Assembly: GCA_028015205.1 (NCBI GenBank)
Contig: CM051514.1
Coordinates: forward strand, 50,050,150 to 50,114,149
Source: Mytilisepta virgata
Lineage: Eukaryota > Mollusca > Bivalvia > Mytilida > Mytilidae
Length of the DNA: 64,000 nt
Direction of reading: 5' to 3'
In this document: piece by piece, positions 12,201 through 27,200 of the stretch
How positions within the stretch are numbered: position 1 is the first letter of the stretch
Layout: each line of letters starts with the position of its first letter
The notes under the pieces: generated by a model
Databases searched by the model: none
What the model was told of the DNA's origin: nothing
Seen by the model: the letters and a program-made list of their open reading frames with translations, nothing else
Made by a program: the position numbers and the translations under genes

Positions 12201-15200
12201 TATTTTACATTATTAATTCTGATGGTCAATACTATGACTTATTTTTTGTTATAAAATTAAGAAGCCTTATATGACTTTTCTCACATTTGTTTGTCATTTT
12301 GGCATTATCTAAATTTTCTGGTTTATTTTTTGATTTCCCCATTTTCAACCTTAAGCACTGATGATGAGGATGATGTTCCTATTATACCCCTGAAGTACCA
12401 ACTTACCAACATAATCCACAGTTCCTATTATACCCCTGAATTACCAACTTACCAACATAATCCACAGTTCCTATTATACCCCTAAATTACCAACTTACCA
12501 ACATAATCCACAGTTCCTATTATACCCCTGAATTACCAGCATACCAACATAATCCACAGTTCCTATTATACCCCTGAATTACCAACTTACCAAACTAAAT
12601 CCACAGTTCCTATTATACCCCTGAATTACCAACATACCAACATAATCCACAGTTCCTATTATACCCCTGAATTACCAACATACCAACATTATCCACAGTT
12701 CCTATTTTACCCCTGAATTACCAACATACCAACATAATCCACAGTTTCTATTATACCCCTGAATTACCAACATACCAACATAATCCACAGTTCCTATTAT
12801 ACCCCTGAATTACAAACATACCAACATAATCCACAGTTCCTATTATACCCCTGAATTACCAACATACCAACATATTCCAACATACCAACATAATCCACAG
12901 TTTCTATTATACCCCTGAATTACCAGCCTACCAACATAATCCACAGTTCCTATTATACCCCTGAATTACCAACATACCAACATAATCCACAATTCCTATT
13001 ATACCCCTGAATTACCAACATACCAACATAATCCACAGTTCCTATTATACCCCTGAATTACCAACATACCAACATAATCCACAGTTCCTATTATACCCCT
13101 GAATTATCAACTTACCAACATAATCCATAGTTCCTATTATACACATGAAGTACCAACTTACCCAACATAATCCACAGTTCCTATTATACCCCTAAATTAC
13201 CAACTTACCAACATAATCCACATTTCCTATTATATCTCTGAATTACCAACTTACCAACACATTCCACTGTTCCTACTTTACCCCTGAATTACCAACTTAC
13301 CAAACTAAATCCACAGTTCCTATTATACCCCTGAATTACCAACATACCAACATAATCCACAGTTCCTATTATACCCCTGAATTACCAACATACCAACATA
13401 ATCCACAGTTCCTATTATACCCCTAAATTACCAACTTACCAACACAATCCACAGTTCCTATTATATCCCCGAATTACCAACATACCAACATAATCTACAG
13501 TTCCTATTATACCCCTGAATTACCAACTTACCAAACTAAATCCACAGTTCCTATTATACCCCTGAATTACCAACATACCAACATAATCCACAGTTCCTAT
13601 TATACCCCTGAATTACCAACATACTAACATAATCCAGAGTTCCTATTATACCCCTGAATTACCAACTTACCAACATAATCCACAGTTCCTATTATACCCC
13701 TGAATTACCAACTTACCAACATAATCCAAAGTTCCTATTATATCCCTGAATTACCAACTTACCAAAATAATCCACAGTTCCTATTATACCCCTGAATTAC
13801 CAACTTACCAACATAATCCACAGTTCCTATTATACCCATGAATTACCAACTTACCAACACAATCCATAGTTCCTATTATATCCCTGAATTACCAACTTAC
13901 CAACATAGTCCACAGTTCCTATTATACCCCTGAATTACCAACATACCAACATAATCCACATTTCCTATTATACCCCTGAATTACCAACTTACCAACACAA
14001 TCCAAAGTTCCTATTATATCCCTGAATTACCAACTTACCAACATAATCCACAGTTCCTATTATATCCCTGATGTCTTCTCCTGTATTCACGAGACAAGCA
14101 AACCCCAGGTCACATAATTTTATATCACCCTTGGGAAAGGGCTGTGTCAACAATATATTTTGAGGCTGAAAAAGAAAACAAACATCTCATAACAAATTGA
14201 CAAATCTGTTTGTAAGTTAATAAATAAAGGGTGATCTAAAACTAACTCTTTGATCTTTCGTGTCCTTCAAAAGTGACTAACTTCCAATAACTTAATTATT
14301 TGAACCATTTTTAAGGCCCAGAAGTAAGAAACTGAACAATAAATGCAAGTTTTGTTTTTGTTTTTCCAGTAGTACATGTGTTCAGTTAAATATTAAGTGG
14401 CACTGTAGTTCTCAATAAATAAGGATAATATGATGGATAAATTCCTGAGACAAAATTTACATGTGGATATGATAAGGGTTCAAACATTCGGAAAATGCTT
14501 TCATCATGAAGCTGTAGTCAAGTTTTCAATATGTGGAAAAATCTTTGACATATTATAAGTTCTGTAGATCTCTGACATATTATAAAAGTTCTGTAGATCT
14601 CTAATATATTATAAAAGTTCTGTAGATTTTTGTTGATCTTCTTAATTAAAATAACCTTAAACCAAACAATTATCAGTGATTAACACAGCTAAAATCTGCA
14701 ACTTTTAGCCTTTATAAATCAACATGTCCGATAACTCTTTAAAAAAAACGTTTTTATCTAAAATTCTCTCACTAGAGATGGCTGGCAGTTCTGATGTCAG
14801 CTTCAAATATTTTAAGGATTTTTTAACCTGTTTTTACCTTTATATCTAAGTGAACTATGTTACGTTGATGAAGATAGTCGAGACCTTCCAGAATCTGCTT
14901 CATTATTTTGATGACATCTTTCTCGTCAAACGACTCCTCTACAACACATTCATGAAAGAGTTCACCTCCAGAGCAGCTAAAAATAGAATCATTAGGAAGC
15001 AATGAAGTGTTAAATTAGACGTAAATTTTACAACATGTTCTAGGGAGATTATGTATTTAATGCACAATTCATTAATTACATGTGCTAAAATTAATAAAAA
15101 CTCTACTTTGTGGTATTATGGCTTCTCTAATTACATATGGAGTATATGATAAACTGTCACTGTCTTCACAAATTATTTGAAATAACAGGAATTTTGATAT

Positions 15201-18200
15201 CAGGATTAGATATAATTCAAACTATTGACTTTGGACACGTGGACCACTATGCCACTCTTAAAATATTAGCTTTGGACACAGTGTGAGCTTTGCCACTCTC
15301 AAAATTTTAACATGCCTAAAATTTTATCGTCACATATTCATCTTGGTTGGTTTTTGTTTCAATATGAACCTGAAGTTTTTATATCTGTAAGCTTGAACAT
15401 TCAAAATATCAGCAGTATAATTTAGAGAGATCAATTAAATCCCAGACAACCAAAAGCAAAATGCAATCTGAATAAATTGTGTGTTTTATTTGATTGTACG
15501 AAAAATATACCTTTGAGGTATTTATTCTGATATATAAAAATGACTCAATTTCAGGTTTTGGGGGCATCAATTAGAACGAACACTAATAACAATGCTATTT
15601 TAAATGTTAAAGCATGTTACAATGTAATTTTTGGTTGTACATGTATATCAATTATCATTGGCTGATATTAAAAATTTCATGGAGCAATTCTGTGATTTAT
15701 GCCATCTGGGCCCAGTTGTTTAAACGTTAACCACAATTTTCAGTTTCAAATTTTCGCTTCCTTGATTATGCCCGAGGACTGAAAATTTTCCGATGGGTTA
15801 ATCCTATGACTTTGTGTGTCCATGTAAAATTATGTACAGAAATATTACTTAACAATCAAAAAAATTGAAAGTTAAAAAAGTGATTAACTTTTGAACAACT
15901 GGGCCTTAACATACAAATTATGTAACGTACATCATCTCCAAAATCCTAATTATACTTCTTTTAATTTTTTTTTTTTATTATTATTTGTACTTTATCAACT
16001 GAAACAACAGTCATTGTTTTGACACCATGGATTTAATGGTTGCAAACATCTTTATTGACTCCACTTATGTATTATCACATTACTCGATCTGCAACCTTTA
16101 AATTGACAACTTATGTCTGCAAATATTGGAATACAATACTTCATCATTGATAGATCTGCAACTGCCAGACAATGAGGCAGTTAGAATATGCAAATCAATC
16201 TGAACTGGTAAGGGCTATAGTACACAAACAACAAATTTAATTTCTTTCAAAATATTGGATTTTGTCATAGGGGCTATAGTTTATAAACACAAACAACAAA
16301 TTCTTTCAAAAATTTGATTTAACTACATTATTGCAATATTACTATTATATATAATAGTGGTTGTAAAAATCTAATTAATAATTCTCCTTGACAAGTGTCA
16401 TACAACAGTTAAATACTTTAAGTAGGTAATCCATTGACAAAATGGCAATAAAAATCCTAAATATAATTGAATTTTTAATATTTACATCTACAATTTACAT
16501 GTCAATAAATTTCAATACCAGTATAAAAAGTTTACTATTCATAACTAGGTATATATGAAAAAACTAATATGAAGTCACTGGTCTGTAATTTTTTGCCTTG
16601 GTGTGTGACATGCCTGAAGTTAAATGTGTCATTAGCATTCTTCAACTTTTTTTTGAATTTTTAAATTATTTGAAATAGAAATATGGGTCAAATGTTTATC
16701 AGACAACAATTCTGAATCAGACTCCATAAAGTACAAAACAGGTTGTCTTGCAGTCATTTCAAAGTAAATATAATTTTAACCTCCAAATTTTGTTATAATG
16801 ATTCATGGCTACATTTATTTGTATTTAATTTCTGCCAGTACATGTATTTGTGTTCGGACTCGTTCTCAACTATTCTTACTTTATTCTGGTATATTTTTTG
16901 TACAATGAATAAAGAACACAATTTATTCAGATTGCATTTTGCTTTTGGTTGTCTTGGATTTAATTGATATCTTTAAATCATACTGCTGATATTTTGAAAT
17001 TTTCCATGCTTACAGATGTAAAATGTTCAGGTTCCTTTTATGTTTTCATATAGAAACAATAACAAAAATCGAACAGCGTTCCGAAGTCCCCCGCCGCTAG
17101 AGCATCAGAAACCCTTGGACAAGTGAAACATACATGTAACAAAATTTTCTCAAAGAGAGAGAATAGAAGGACAAACAATTTGTGGTTATTGCTAAAGTTT
17201 TTTACAAGTTAATGAGTGGTATGAAGACATTTATACAATATGGGTATAGTGTTGAAATCTTATTTTACCATGTGTATTGAGAATTTATACAAATGTACAT
17301 TTACTCCTTTTCAATAAACAGAAATGCTTTGATCAAAAGTATTCCGCCTAACAAACTCTTAAAGACAGTATTTTTCAATTTTATAAGTTTCGATAGGAGT
17401 TTATGTATAAAACCTCCCTTTAGGTCCAAGTGTATAAATATTATTCCAATGCAAGGAGAATATTAATTTTCTAGAACACTTAGATGAACATTTTGTCAAT
17501 TTTCAAAGTTATTAAGGGGCATAACTCCTACAAAAATATTTCGACATGACTCATCTTCGAACTCCCTTGAGCAATCATTGAGTTAAAGCTACTGTATAAA
17601 TATTATCCAAATCGGTCAAGAAATAAATTTGCTAGAGGGCTTACATGAAAATTTTGTCAATTTTCTAAGTTATTTAGGGGCATAACTCCTACAAAAATAT
17701 TTCGACATGACACATCTTCGAACTCCCTTGAGGTATCATTGAGTTAAAGCTACTGTATAAATATTATCCAAATCGGTCAAGAAATAAATTTGCTAGAGCG
17801 CTTACATGAAAATTTTGTCAATTTTCTAAGTTATTAAGGGGCATAACTCCTACAAAAATATTTCGACATGACACATCTTCGAACTCCCTTAAAGTATCAT
17901 TGAGTTAAAGCTACTGTATAAATATTATCCAAATCGGTCAAGAAATAAATTTGCTAGAGCGCTTACAAGGTGGACGGACGGACGGAATTTTCTAAGTTAT
18001 TAAGGGGCATAACTCCTACAAAAATATTTCGACATGACTCATCTTCGAACTCCCTTAAAGTATCATTGAGTTAAAGCTACTGTATAAATATTATCCAAAT
18101 CAGTCAAGAAATAAATTTGCTAGAGCGCTTACAAGGTGGACGGACGGACGGACGCCCGGCATTACCATATCCCCCGCATCGCGTTGCGGCAGGGGACAAA

Positions 18201-21200
18201 AATCTGACAATAAAATTTAAGGCCTGTTGGCCCTGTTTCCAAAGTTAATATCTTAAGACTGGCATAGCGGTCCCTGTGTCTGAAGTTAATAGTTTGCATT
18301 ATATCTACTGATATCTCAAATTCCTGTTATTTCAAATAATTTGTAAAGACAATGTATTAATGTGATGGCTTTACACGGTACTTCGAATTATACTTGAATC
18401 TTCATTTTAAATACTGATAGTTATATTTTGTTTGTTTAGTTGGGGTTTTACGCCGTTTTCAGCACACTTTGGCTATTTCACGGCGGCCAGTTTTATTGGT
18501 GGAGGAAGCCGAGGTACCCAGAGAGAACCACCGACCTTTGGTAGGAAAATTGGAAATCCTTGTCAATTTAGATCCCAGTTGAACACACCCCACCACATGT
18601 GAGATTGGAACTCACAACCTCAGTGTTGACAGGCTAGTGATCATTATATATGTATCTGTTCTAAATAACACGTAATAAATAAATAGAATTAACTGATCCA
18701 ATTTGGTAAAATCAAGCATACCAAATATTGTTAATACATGTATTTCGTGCATGAATCATTGCAACATCACCATTACATGTATAAGCACGCTATCACCTGC
18801 TTGCCTTTCCTTTATTTAACCAATCCAGTCACATACTTGTTTAACCACAATCATTATTTTATATTAATTTTAACTTTAAAAACATTTTATTACTGTAAAG
18901 TGTCAGCTGAAATGAAATCTGAAAACTTTTTTGTTTTTTTTATTTTTCAATTTTAGAGATATTTGTTAGCCTCATCAATCAATTTTGTTGGATTGGGTAA
19001 TATTGATCACTACATCTGTGCTTGATCATGTACACATCTAGAGTTTCAGGGTTCTAAAAGACGTACTTATATGTACTATAGCACTGATTAAAGATATTGT
19101 GATAGAAAGTCTTTTTCTTGAAAAAATGAAAATTTAGCTCAATAAAAAATGATAAACCAAATGACTAATATATTCTTCCTTTATGAAAAAATGATTTCAT
19201 CGTAAATTCCTAGAATTAAAAAATCAAATGCAGATATGTGCACAAAGGAAGAATAGAAATAATGGCAATGAAACAAACTGATTTTAAAACAATATATCCT
19301 GTACAAAACTCTTATAACAACTTTCAGAATTCCATACAGAATATAGTACTGTACTGTAGATGTATAATGCAGTTAACACAATCAGAGCCAAGAGCCGATT
19401 TCCTGTTTTTATGTAATTAAATTTCCCTCTGTACTCACTATTCTGTAATTAGAATAAGTTCTGTCGCTGTTTCAAACACTTCTTTTAACTGAACTAATCG
19501 TGGGTGTGATATAACATTCTCCAACATCACAACTTCCCTTAATATTTCCTCTCGACATGTCTTTCCTCTCCGTCGTTTCTTAATGTATTTTGCAGCTACG
19601 ACCTCTTTTGTGTCTTTATGAACCAGTTTCCGTACCACTGCAAACTTTCCTCTAGAAATACAAGAAATGAATTGATATAAAATATACCATTCATACACTT
19701 TATAAAGGCTTACAACAACTATATAAACAGGCTCTATCTGTACCACTTCAAAATAAACAACTGTCTTTTATATTGTAACTACACTGTGCAGTTGGTTCCT
19801 TTTTCTTCAAAATGGTTTGAAAACTTTTATTTGTCCCATTATTTTTACTCATTGCTGACTATTTAAAATATTTTAAACACAAACTTTTTTTTACTTTCAA
19901 GCTAAAATTCCTGAAAATACTAGTCAAGCTATTTTGAATAACACATGAAAATTATGAGAAGTAAATTAGAATGCAAAAAACAAATATGAATTCAGCATCT
20001 CTTATTGGGACAAACCCTGATAAATATACCGAAAGAACCATGAAAGGTTTATTCCAGTTTAGTACAATTTGTCTTGGTAGCTTCAGAGACAAGTATTTTT
20101 TAAATATATTTGCTGAGTTTTATATTGTTTCTAACAGTGGCAATATTGTTCCTAGAGGGGGAGTGCAAAACTTCATTTTGGACAGACAATCCCTGCCCAA
20201 CTCGAGGATCATTCCAGCTAAGTTTGCTGTCAAATGGCCCAGATGTTTCGGTATTGTAATTTTGATATTTTTTTTCACTGTAAATAGAGGACAGATCAAC
20301 TAAAGAGAAAAATAATCTACGGAGTGAAAACCACATATTTCACTATGTAAAAGGCAGTAAAGTTTCTAAAAACACACTGAACAATTTTTCATTAGCAAGG
20401 GATAACAAAGTCAATGTGATAGGAACTATTCAAATTGCTGAATTAGCAAATTTGTCCAAAGAAATGTATGCAAAGTAGATATTTATCATGTAAAATTTTT
20501 TGTGAAATAACATTTCATGACATTTCAAACTTTTTCTTTTGTGCCTACAATCCACACCTTGTCTAGACTAACACAGATTCAGACTCCCGAAATCACCACT
20601 ACAATAAGGACATCCATGTGTCATGACACATAACTTAATCAATGTCTAACCACAACTATATCATTATTAACTTTAACTGCTCTATTAAATCTGTCATTAC
20701 AAATATGTATATTTAATGTAAGTACAGTGTACCTAACATATCAATAAGATGGGATAGGTATGCATCTGGGTCCAATTGTTCAAAAGTTAACTACAATTTC
20801 CAGTTTCAAATTTTCGCTTCTTTGGTTATGCCTAAGGACTGAAAATTTTCTGATGGGTTAATCCTATGACTTTGCATATCTATGCAAAATTTTTTACAGA
20901 AATATTACTTAACAATCGAAATAATGCAAAGTGAAAAAAGTGATTAACTTTTGAACAACTGGGCCCTGATGAAGATAAGGTCAGGTAACAATGCTACTAA
21001 ATGTACAAAATGTACTGTGGTCTCCTCTTTAAATACCGGTACATGTATCTGTATTATAACTTTGTAAGGCAAAGTAAAAAAATAAGTGTGGTTCCTGTTA
21101 CATCTAGATAAAAAAAATATGGTAGGTAGTAATTTATTTTTAATTTTACAAATTTTTTAACACAAGGTCTATATGGAAGACATTCTGACTTTAACAGAGC

Positions 21201-24200
21201 TAATAGAAAAATGTCCAAAAAATCCTTAGGGAGGTAGGGCAAACAGAATTACAAATATTTTTTCATTGGGCCTTATCATCCACACTTATATTATCATATT
21301 CGTGCCCTTAGTGGGCCTTTGATTGGAAAAAAAATATTCTTTTTCATTTGAAGCCATTTGAACTAGGTACGAAAGAATATGTTGGATAAATTTTGACACA
21401 TGCTCACTACAAAATTTCAAGCAAAAGAAGCACTTTTATTGCAGTTCTTCATCTTTATGTGACAATGAGGTTGGCAAGCAAGAAAATTTCTTGCCCTATA
21501 CTGAAAGTTGAATATAATCCCTATCAGTGGTTTGAGCAGTCTTGGCTAGATACTAACATTTGCATATTGGGGGACACAGATATGAATGTCGATGTACAAT
21601 TTACATGTATAAATATTATCAACAAATTATAAAGGCAAAAACTTCTTGAATAGAAGACACAAAACATTCGAAATATGGACCTTTCATATTTTTTTTTACA
21701 ATACAAGATCAATTTTTAGCACATTGCATTTTGAAGGTCTTGCTCATTTTTGATATAGGTCTTCTATGCTGAGATTTAGCCTTATTTGTAAAGAAGAAAG
21801 TTTCTCGTTGATAAATTTCTCTCTATAATGGTAAAGTCATCTATTCATTGATAAACTATTCAATTTACGTCAGTGAAAATAAGATCAGTCACCATAACTG
21901 ACATGTTTGACTCATTATAAGGAGAGTTAGTTACATAATTAAAATGCAACCACAGGCCTCTACTTACATAAAAGGTTACCTTACATCCTTAAATAGACCC
22001 ATCAATTTGAATTTTAATCTGACTGCAATCTGGTGCAAAAACTTTAACATTACTGTGTGAAAAAGAAAACATTATACCAATATATGTTTAAGATTAACTT
22101 ACAGGAACCTTAAAATCAACATTTAATCAAGATGATAATGCAGTAGAAACACCTTTGGTGACATGTAATTTATCTTTCTTTAAATCCTTTTCAATAAAAT
22201 TAAATCTGCGACCTCATTACCTCTAGCAGCTTTGTAGGCCAAGCAGTAAAATATGTGTTTCTACTTCATAAGACCATTAGAAAAAAGGGAAGGTTTATCT
22301 GTTTTTTTTTAAGGGATTGGGGGGGTGGTACATGTATAAGCTTTCCCTGAGAGGGGGGCTGGGTACATGTATAAGCTTTCCCTGAGAACAGTACTTATTT
22401 AAGCCAAAAATTCAAAAGATTACTAGTGGAACAACCTGGTTTTCTGAAATTTGCTATTTATTCATGAAAAGGGATATAGCTAATATTCTTTCTATCTGTC
22501 ATTTGAAGATTGCTGCATCAACAAATCTTTTGTAAATTTTAAAGTTTGAAGGTAAAATATGAATCTGACTACATGTACATGTAAGTGATCTAAAATTAGT
22601 GGTTTTCCTTAAGACATAAAAAGCTGAGGCCAAACTTAAGTAAGTTACGGTATCTGTTTGTCTATACAAAAGCCTTCAAATTACTTCATATGAAAGTCTT
22701 CTTCAACTTCCTTATTTGACAAGTTAGGTGTAACTTTTTTAATCATTAAATATTTGACAACATGATAGAATTTACATCTGTCGATTTACCTGAATACAGA
22801 TTATATAATAAATATACCTGTATACAGGTGTAGAGAACTAATGTAGTTTGACAATTATTAGGAAAATCAACAAAATGAATTCTTAAATTATAAGGATTTT
22901 ATGTACATTTCAACACCCGAGTCTGAAAACAATTTCCTTATAACTTGTACTCAATCACCGTTTTATAGCCAGTTTTATATGATCTGTACCATTTTGGAAG
23001 CTGAATTTTGAATGTAAAATGGCATTAAGATATACATCAATAGTTTTACAATCTGTGTATAAACAGATACATAGCCAGTTTTAATCAAGATTTTATTATT
23101 CTACAGCAGTAAAAATTTGAATTCATACACAGATTTTATGTGTTATGTAATATTGCCTGGACTGTTGGATATCAATTTTTGTGGTATACATGTACATGTG
23201 TAGTTTGTATTTGCAAATGCAAATAAAACACGAATTCTAAAATTTAAAAAATGTAAATTTTTAAAAAGTGTTATTTGAGTTCAGTATAACATAAAATTTG
23301 ATAGATTTTCAAGATGCAGACATTTTGTTGATTTAGGACTCCTCAGTTATGTTTAAGCCTAAAGTGTTTAAAGCATAAATAATACATGTAACTAAAAATG
23401 TTTTAAAGAGCAGATTTGATTAGAGGGTAAAAGCTTTTAAAGAGAAAATTCCAATGACGGAACAACCAGATGGGTAAAGCCAAAGTCATCAACACAAACT
23501 GAAAACCTTAGTTTTCACAAAATTTAACATATAAAGTGGAAATACTAATATAAAAACTGAATTGGTAATACCTGAGTCCACCATCTGAGGCATTTTAAAT
23601 TTACTTAGTGGTAATAATACATACCAATACCCAAATTTGTTAATTTAGATGAATTATTTCAAACTTTTGCTACATGAATGCATTTTGTACACTGCTGTAT
23701 AATGGTCAATCAACCAAATGATTCTCTCAGATCATATAACCAAGAACCAACTCTATCAATAGACCAGTTCGTGTGCAGTCTTTAATTCATTCAGTTTATT
23801 AAGCTATCTAATCAAGTTTGTTATCTCTATATCAGAATGCTTATGAACTCAATACAACCGTGACAACAAGGTGTGCTCAAGTTCTCTACTAGAGTAATTA
23901 TGTACAACAATGAGTAAGTGTGATCAAAAAGATACTGCTGTGGTTTGACCAAAGACCAAAATGACCCTGATGTTTATGATCACGTTTTTATAACTAGAGG
24001 TTTCTAATATAACCTGAAGTAACTTCTATTACATATGTGCGGTTTGATCTTTGACAACGAAATTTATGTAAAGCCCAAGGGTTTTGTGGTTACAACCATC
24101 ATTTCAAGGTACAATGTACTTGACCTATCTTTATACAAAATTTATATTTTTGAAAAGTTAATAACTCTAAAATTACAGAAAGTTTGTTAGATTTAGTAAC

Positions 24201-27200
24201 AAACATAAACATTTCCCTTCATCACTGTTTGGCACCTTGCCCTTATTCCCACCTGTCCACTGTACATTGCCTATGTTATAAATTTGTGAAAACTAAGGAG
24301 CATCTCCTTTGTGCATAGCTCTGTCCTTAGATGGTTTTGGCTTTACCCCTTTTGGCATTTTTTAATTTGCTCTTCAACCTTTTGGATTGTTGTTTTGGTT
24401 TTCAACATTTTAGGCCTTGAGCACCACTGATGAGTTGTAAATTGATGAAATGTGCACATCTTCTGCATCAAAATTGGTATCAAAGAATTTTATTATAAAA
24501 CATTTCTTAAGTTGGAAAATCATGTTAAAAACACAAAATAAACAACCAATTTTGTACTCAACTTCGCACATTATATTTCTTAAGAAATCCAAAATAGGCA
24601 AGAAAGGATACGGTAGAAGCCACACATGTACATGACACAAGTTCATGTTTAATTGCTGTTCTTCATCTTAAAGTTTTAGGAACATGTGACAGATCACGGG
24701 AGTTCAACCCACAGAGCTGTCTTAAGCATGTCCCCTGGTGTTGGATAGGGGATACCCTCTTTTATAGTGAATAACATGTTTGGAGAATGCCACACTCCCT
24801 GCACATTAAAGACACTTTCTGTAGTTTGTGAAAAAGAGTAGGCTGATGGGTGCTACAGAAGGCTAAATTTCTGGCCACACCAACCATACTATTTTTACAG
24901 TGGCAGTCAAAATTGGTACAGGTTGATCATACCATCACATTTCTGCATTTAAATACAGCTGACAGGTGTTATATCAAACCGTTTAAACTCAATATTCCTG
25001 ACATTATCTTGCAGGGTATTTATAATATAGAGCAACCTGAATGGCAATAATTTAAAATGAATATAAGGTGAGGAAATCTTCAAATCTGAGATGATTATGT
25101 AACCCATGCCTGATACATGTATTTCTAAATAGTTTTGATAATCCTTTAATTCTGAGATGAAAACACTGAACTGTAAGTGGATATAATATGGGTCTAAAAT
25201 ATTGACATGTAGATCCAAATCCTCATCAATACATAACCAGGAACAAGAAGCTGTAATGCCTCACATCATACTAGATTTTTCTTCGTTGCTTTTTGAAGCC
25301 ACCTGCCATATACAGCCTATACAATATCTGGGTTTTTTTTTCTGATCAAAGATTTACAGTGGCACATTGATCCTGATAATACATTTATACAATTATACAT
25401 GTGTATTTACAAAATCTGCAAAGTTAGGAAAGGACTTCTAGTGATGAGAAAACAAAAACATTTTGAGAAAAGTCACCTTTATAAAAGATTAATTGGTCAT
25501 AATAAAATGTGAATGAACAGCTGCAAGTATGAATCAGTCCGATGCATGACGAGAAAGAAGGTGGAGATTTCAAAATGACAAATACTTACAAGACGAGGGC
25601 ATGAACCATATGTCACAACTTTAAAGAAAGATTCAAATTATAGTCATAAGTCTTAACAACAGTAAACAACATAAATCTCAAAAAACTTTCTCAAGTTTAT
25701 ACTGTGTTGGCTTTTTTTCTACATAAAAATCAACACTCGGTAAACAAAAAAGAAAACACCTACATGCACACAGTTTTTCTTTAAATAAATTTTTTTAGAA
25801 TATATATAACATGTATAGAAGTGTAAATTGTTGTCATAAAGTGGTTCCATCTTTTTGCATTATTGAATTATTAGAAATAATTTTAGAAACACTGTCAATG
25901 ATTTCAGTCGGAGCTAAAAATGTATTCTTGCTCTAGATCTTAGTAAAGGTTGAATTTTGATAAGACCATAAAATACATGTGTAACTATATTCAAATAATA
26001 AAATTTGAACTGAAACAGACAATTTGATTGGTTGAGGGAGAATACATTTCGTACTGTTAAATCACAAATGTATTACTCTGCAGTCTGCAATTTAAATAAG
26101 TTATTCAACTGATTTTGCCTGCAATTTTGAAAATTAAATTATAAGGATTGTTTTAAATTTGAAACAAATTATACTTGTAAGACCTACTTTTGTCCGTTTA
26201 CACTTAGACATAAACAGTGATATACATGTATATAAGGCATAACTTCGGCAAAGTAGGTTATATTGTATATCCTTAAATAATGAGAATAGATGTACGTCGG
26301 TTTGGTTTATTGGGATTTTACACCACCATCAACACAACCTGCTATATCATGGAAGCCAGACTTTACTGATGGAGGAAGCCAAAACACCTGGAAAACCATC
26401 GCAGGATAAAAAGCAATCCTTGTCGATGAAGATGAGTGTTAAACACACCTGCCACGAGCTGGATTTGAACTCACAACCTCAGTAAAAGTTACAGTCAATT
26501 ACAGAGACCACTTGAGCACCAAAAACCAAGAAAATAAAGTTTTACTAGACCAAAACGACAAGTACTACAGGTACAATGTATATTATTTTCACATCCCAAA
26601 GAAAATTTTACTCTACTCGGGCTTTGAGCTGGTGGCTAAAGACGTAAAGGTACTCAGGCTTTGAGCTTGTGGCTAAAACTGTAAAACTACTCCAGCCTTG
26701 AGCTGGTGGCTAAAGCTGTAAAGGTACTTAGGCTTTGAGCTAGTGGAAAAAGCTGTTAAGGTACATCCATGTACTCAGAATTTGAGCTAGTGGCTATGGG
26801 TACAGACTGTAATTTTCCACAAAGCCACTCAAACTGGTACATGTATGATGTAATGTGTATTGTGTATTATAACAATTGATAACAATGCAATGGTAATATT
26901 ATCTCTGTAATTTCAATACATAAGTTGACAACACCCGAGACTTTTATCTGCATCAATTCACCCCATATAATAATCAGTAGAAAGATATTTCATATTACAT
27001 ATAAATACATGTAATAACAAAGATGACTTTGCAGTTTACATTTTCCTATAAGAAAGTTCACATGCTATCTTCAAGTATAAGAAAAAATCTAAAGTTTCAC
27101 CTCAAGGTCAGTATAAATTTACAAATTCATTTTATTTCTATTTTAAGTAATAAACAGTCCATTTGAGGAATAATAGAAATTCTTCTCCCATAAAGGCCAA

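Larger units (their letters stand above)
14977..19438. other. STK17 intron 2
   Basis: A 4.5 kb intron with three mobile elements: an inverted-repeat element at 15707-15905, a compound repeat at 17070-18203 and a SINE at 18440-18650. No exons were found; the short open frames at 16743, 18738 and 19238 are AT-rich chance frames. Confidence 0.7.

Noticed and set aside
12291..12485. Plus-strand open frame with repeated [19 protein letters not shown] text
   Set aside because: It is the antisense reading of the exon-derived minisatellite; the coding information is on the minus strand.
12375..14070. CRISPR-like regular array
   Set aside because: Units are contiguous with no unique spacers, in a eukaryotic intron, and derive from an exon end.
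19971..20336. Open frames on both strands at 20.0-20.3 kb
   Set aside because: Simultaneous opposite-strand frames over text resembling interspersed repeats; no protein recognised.
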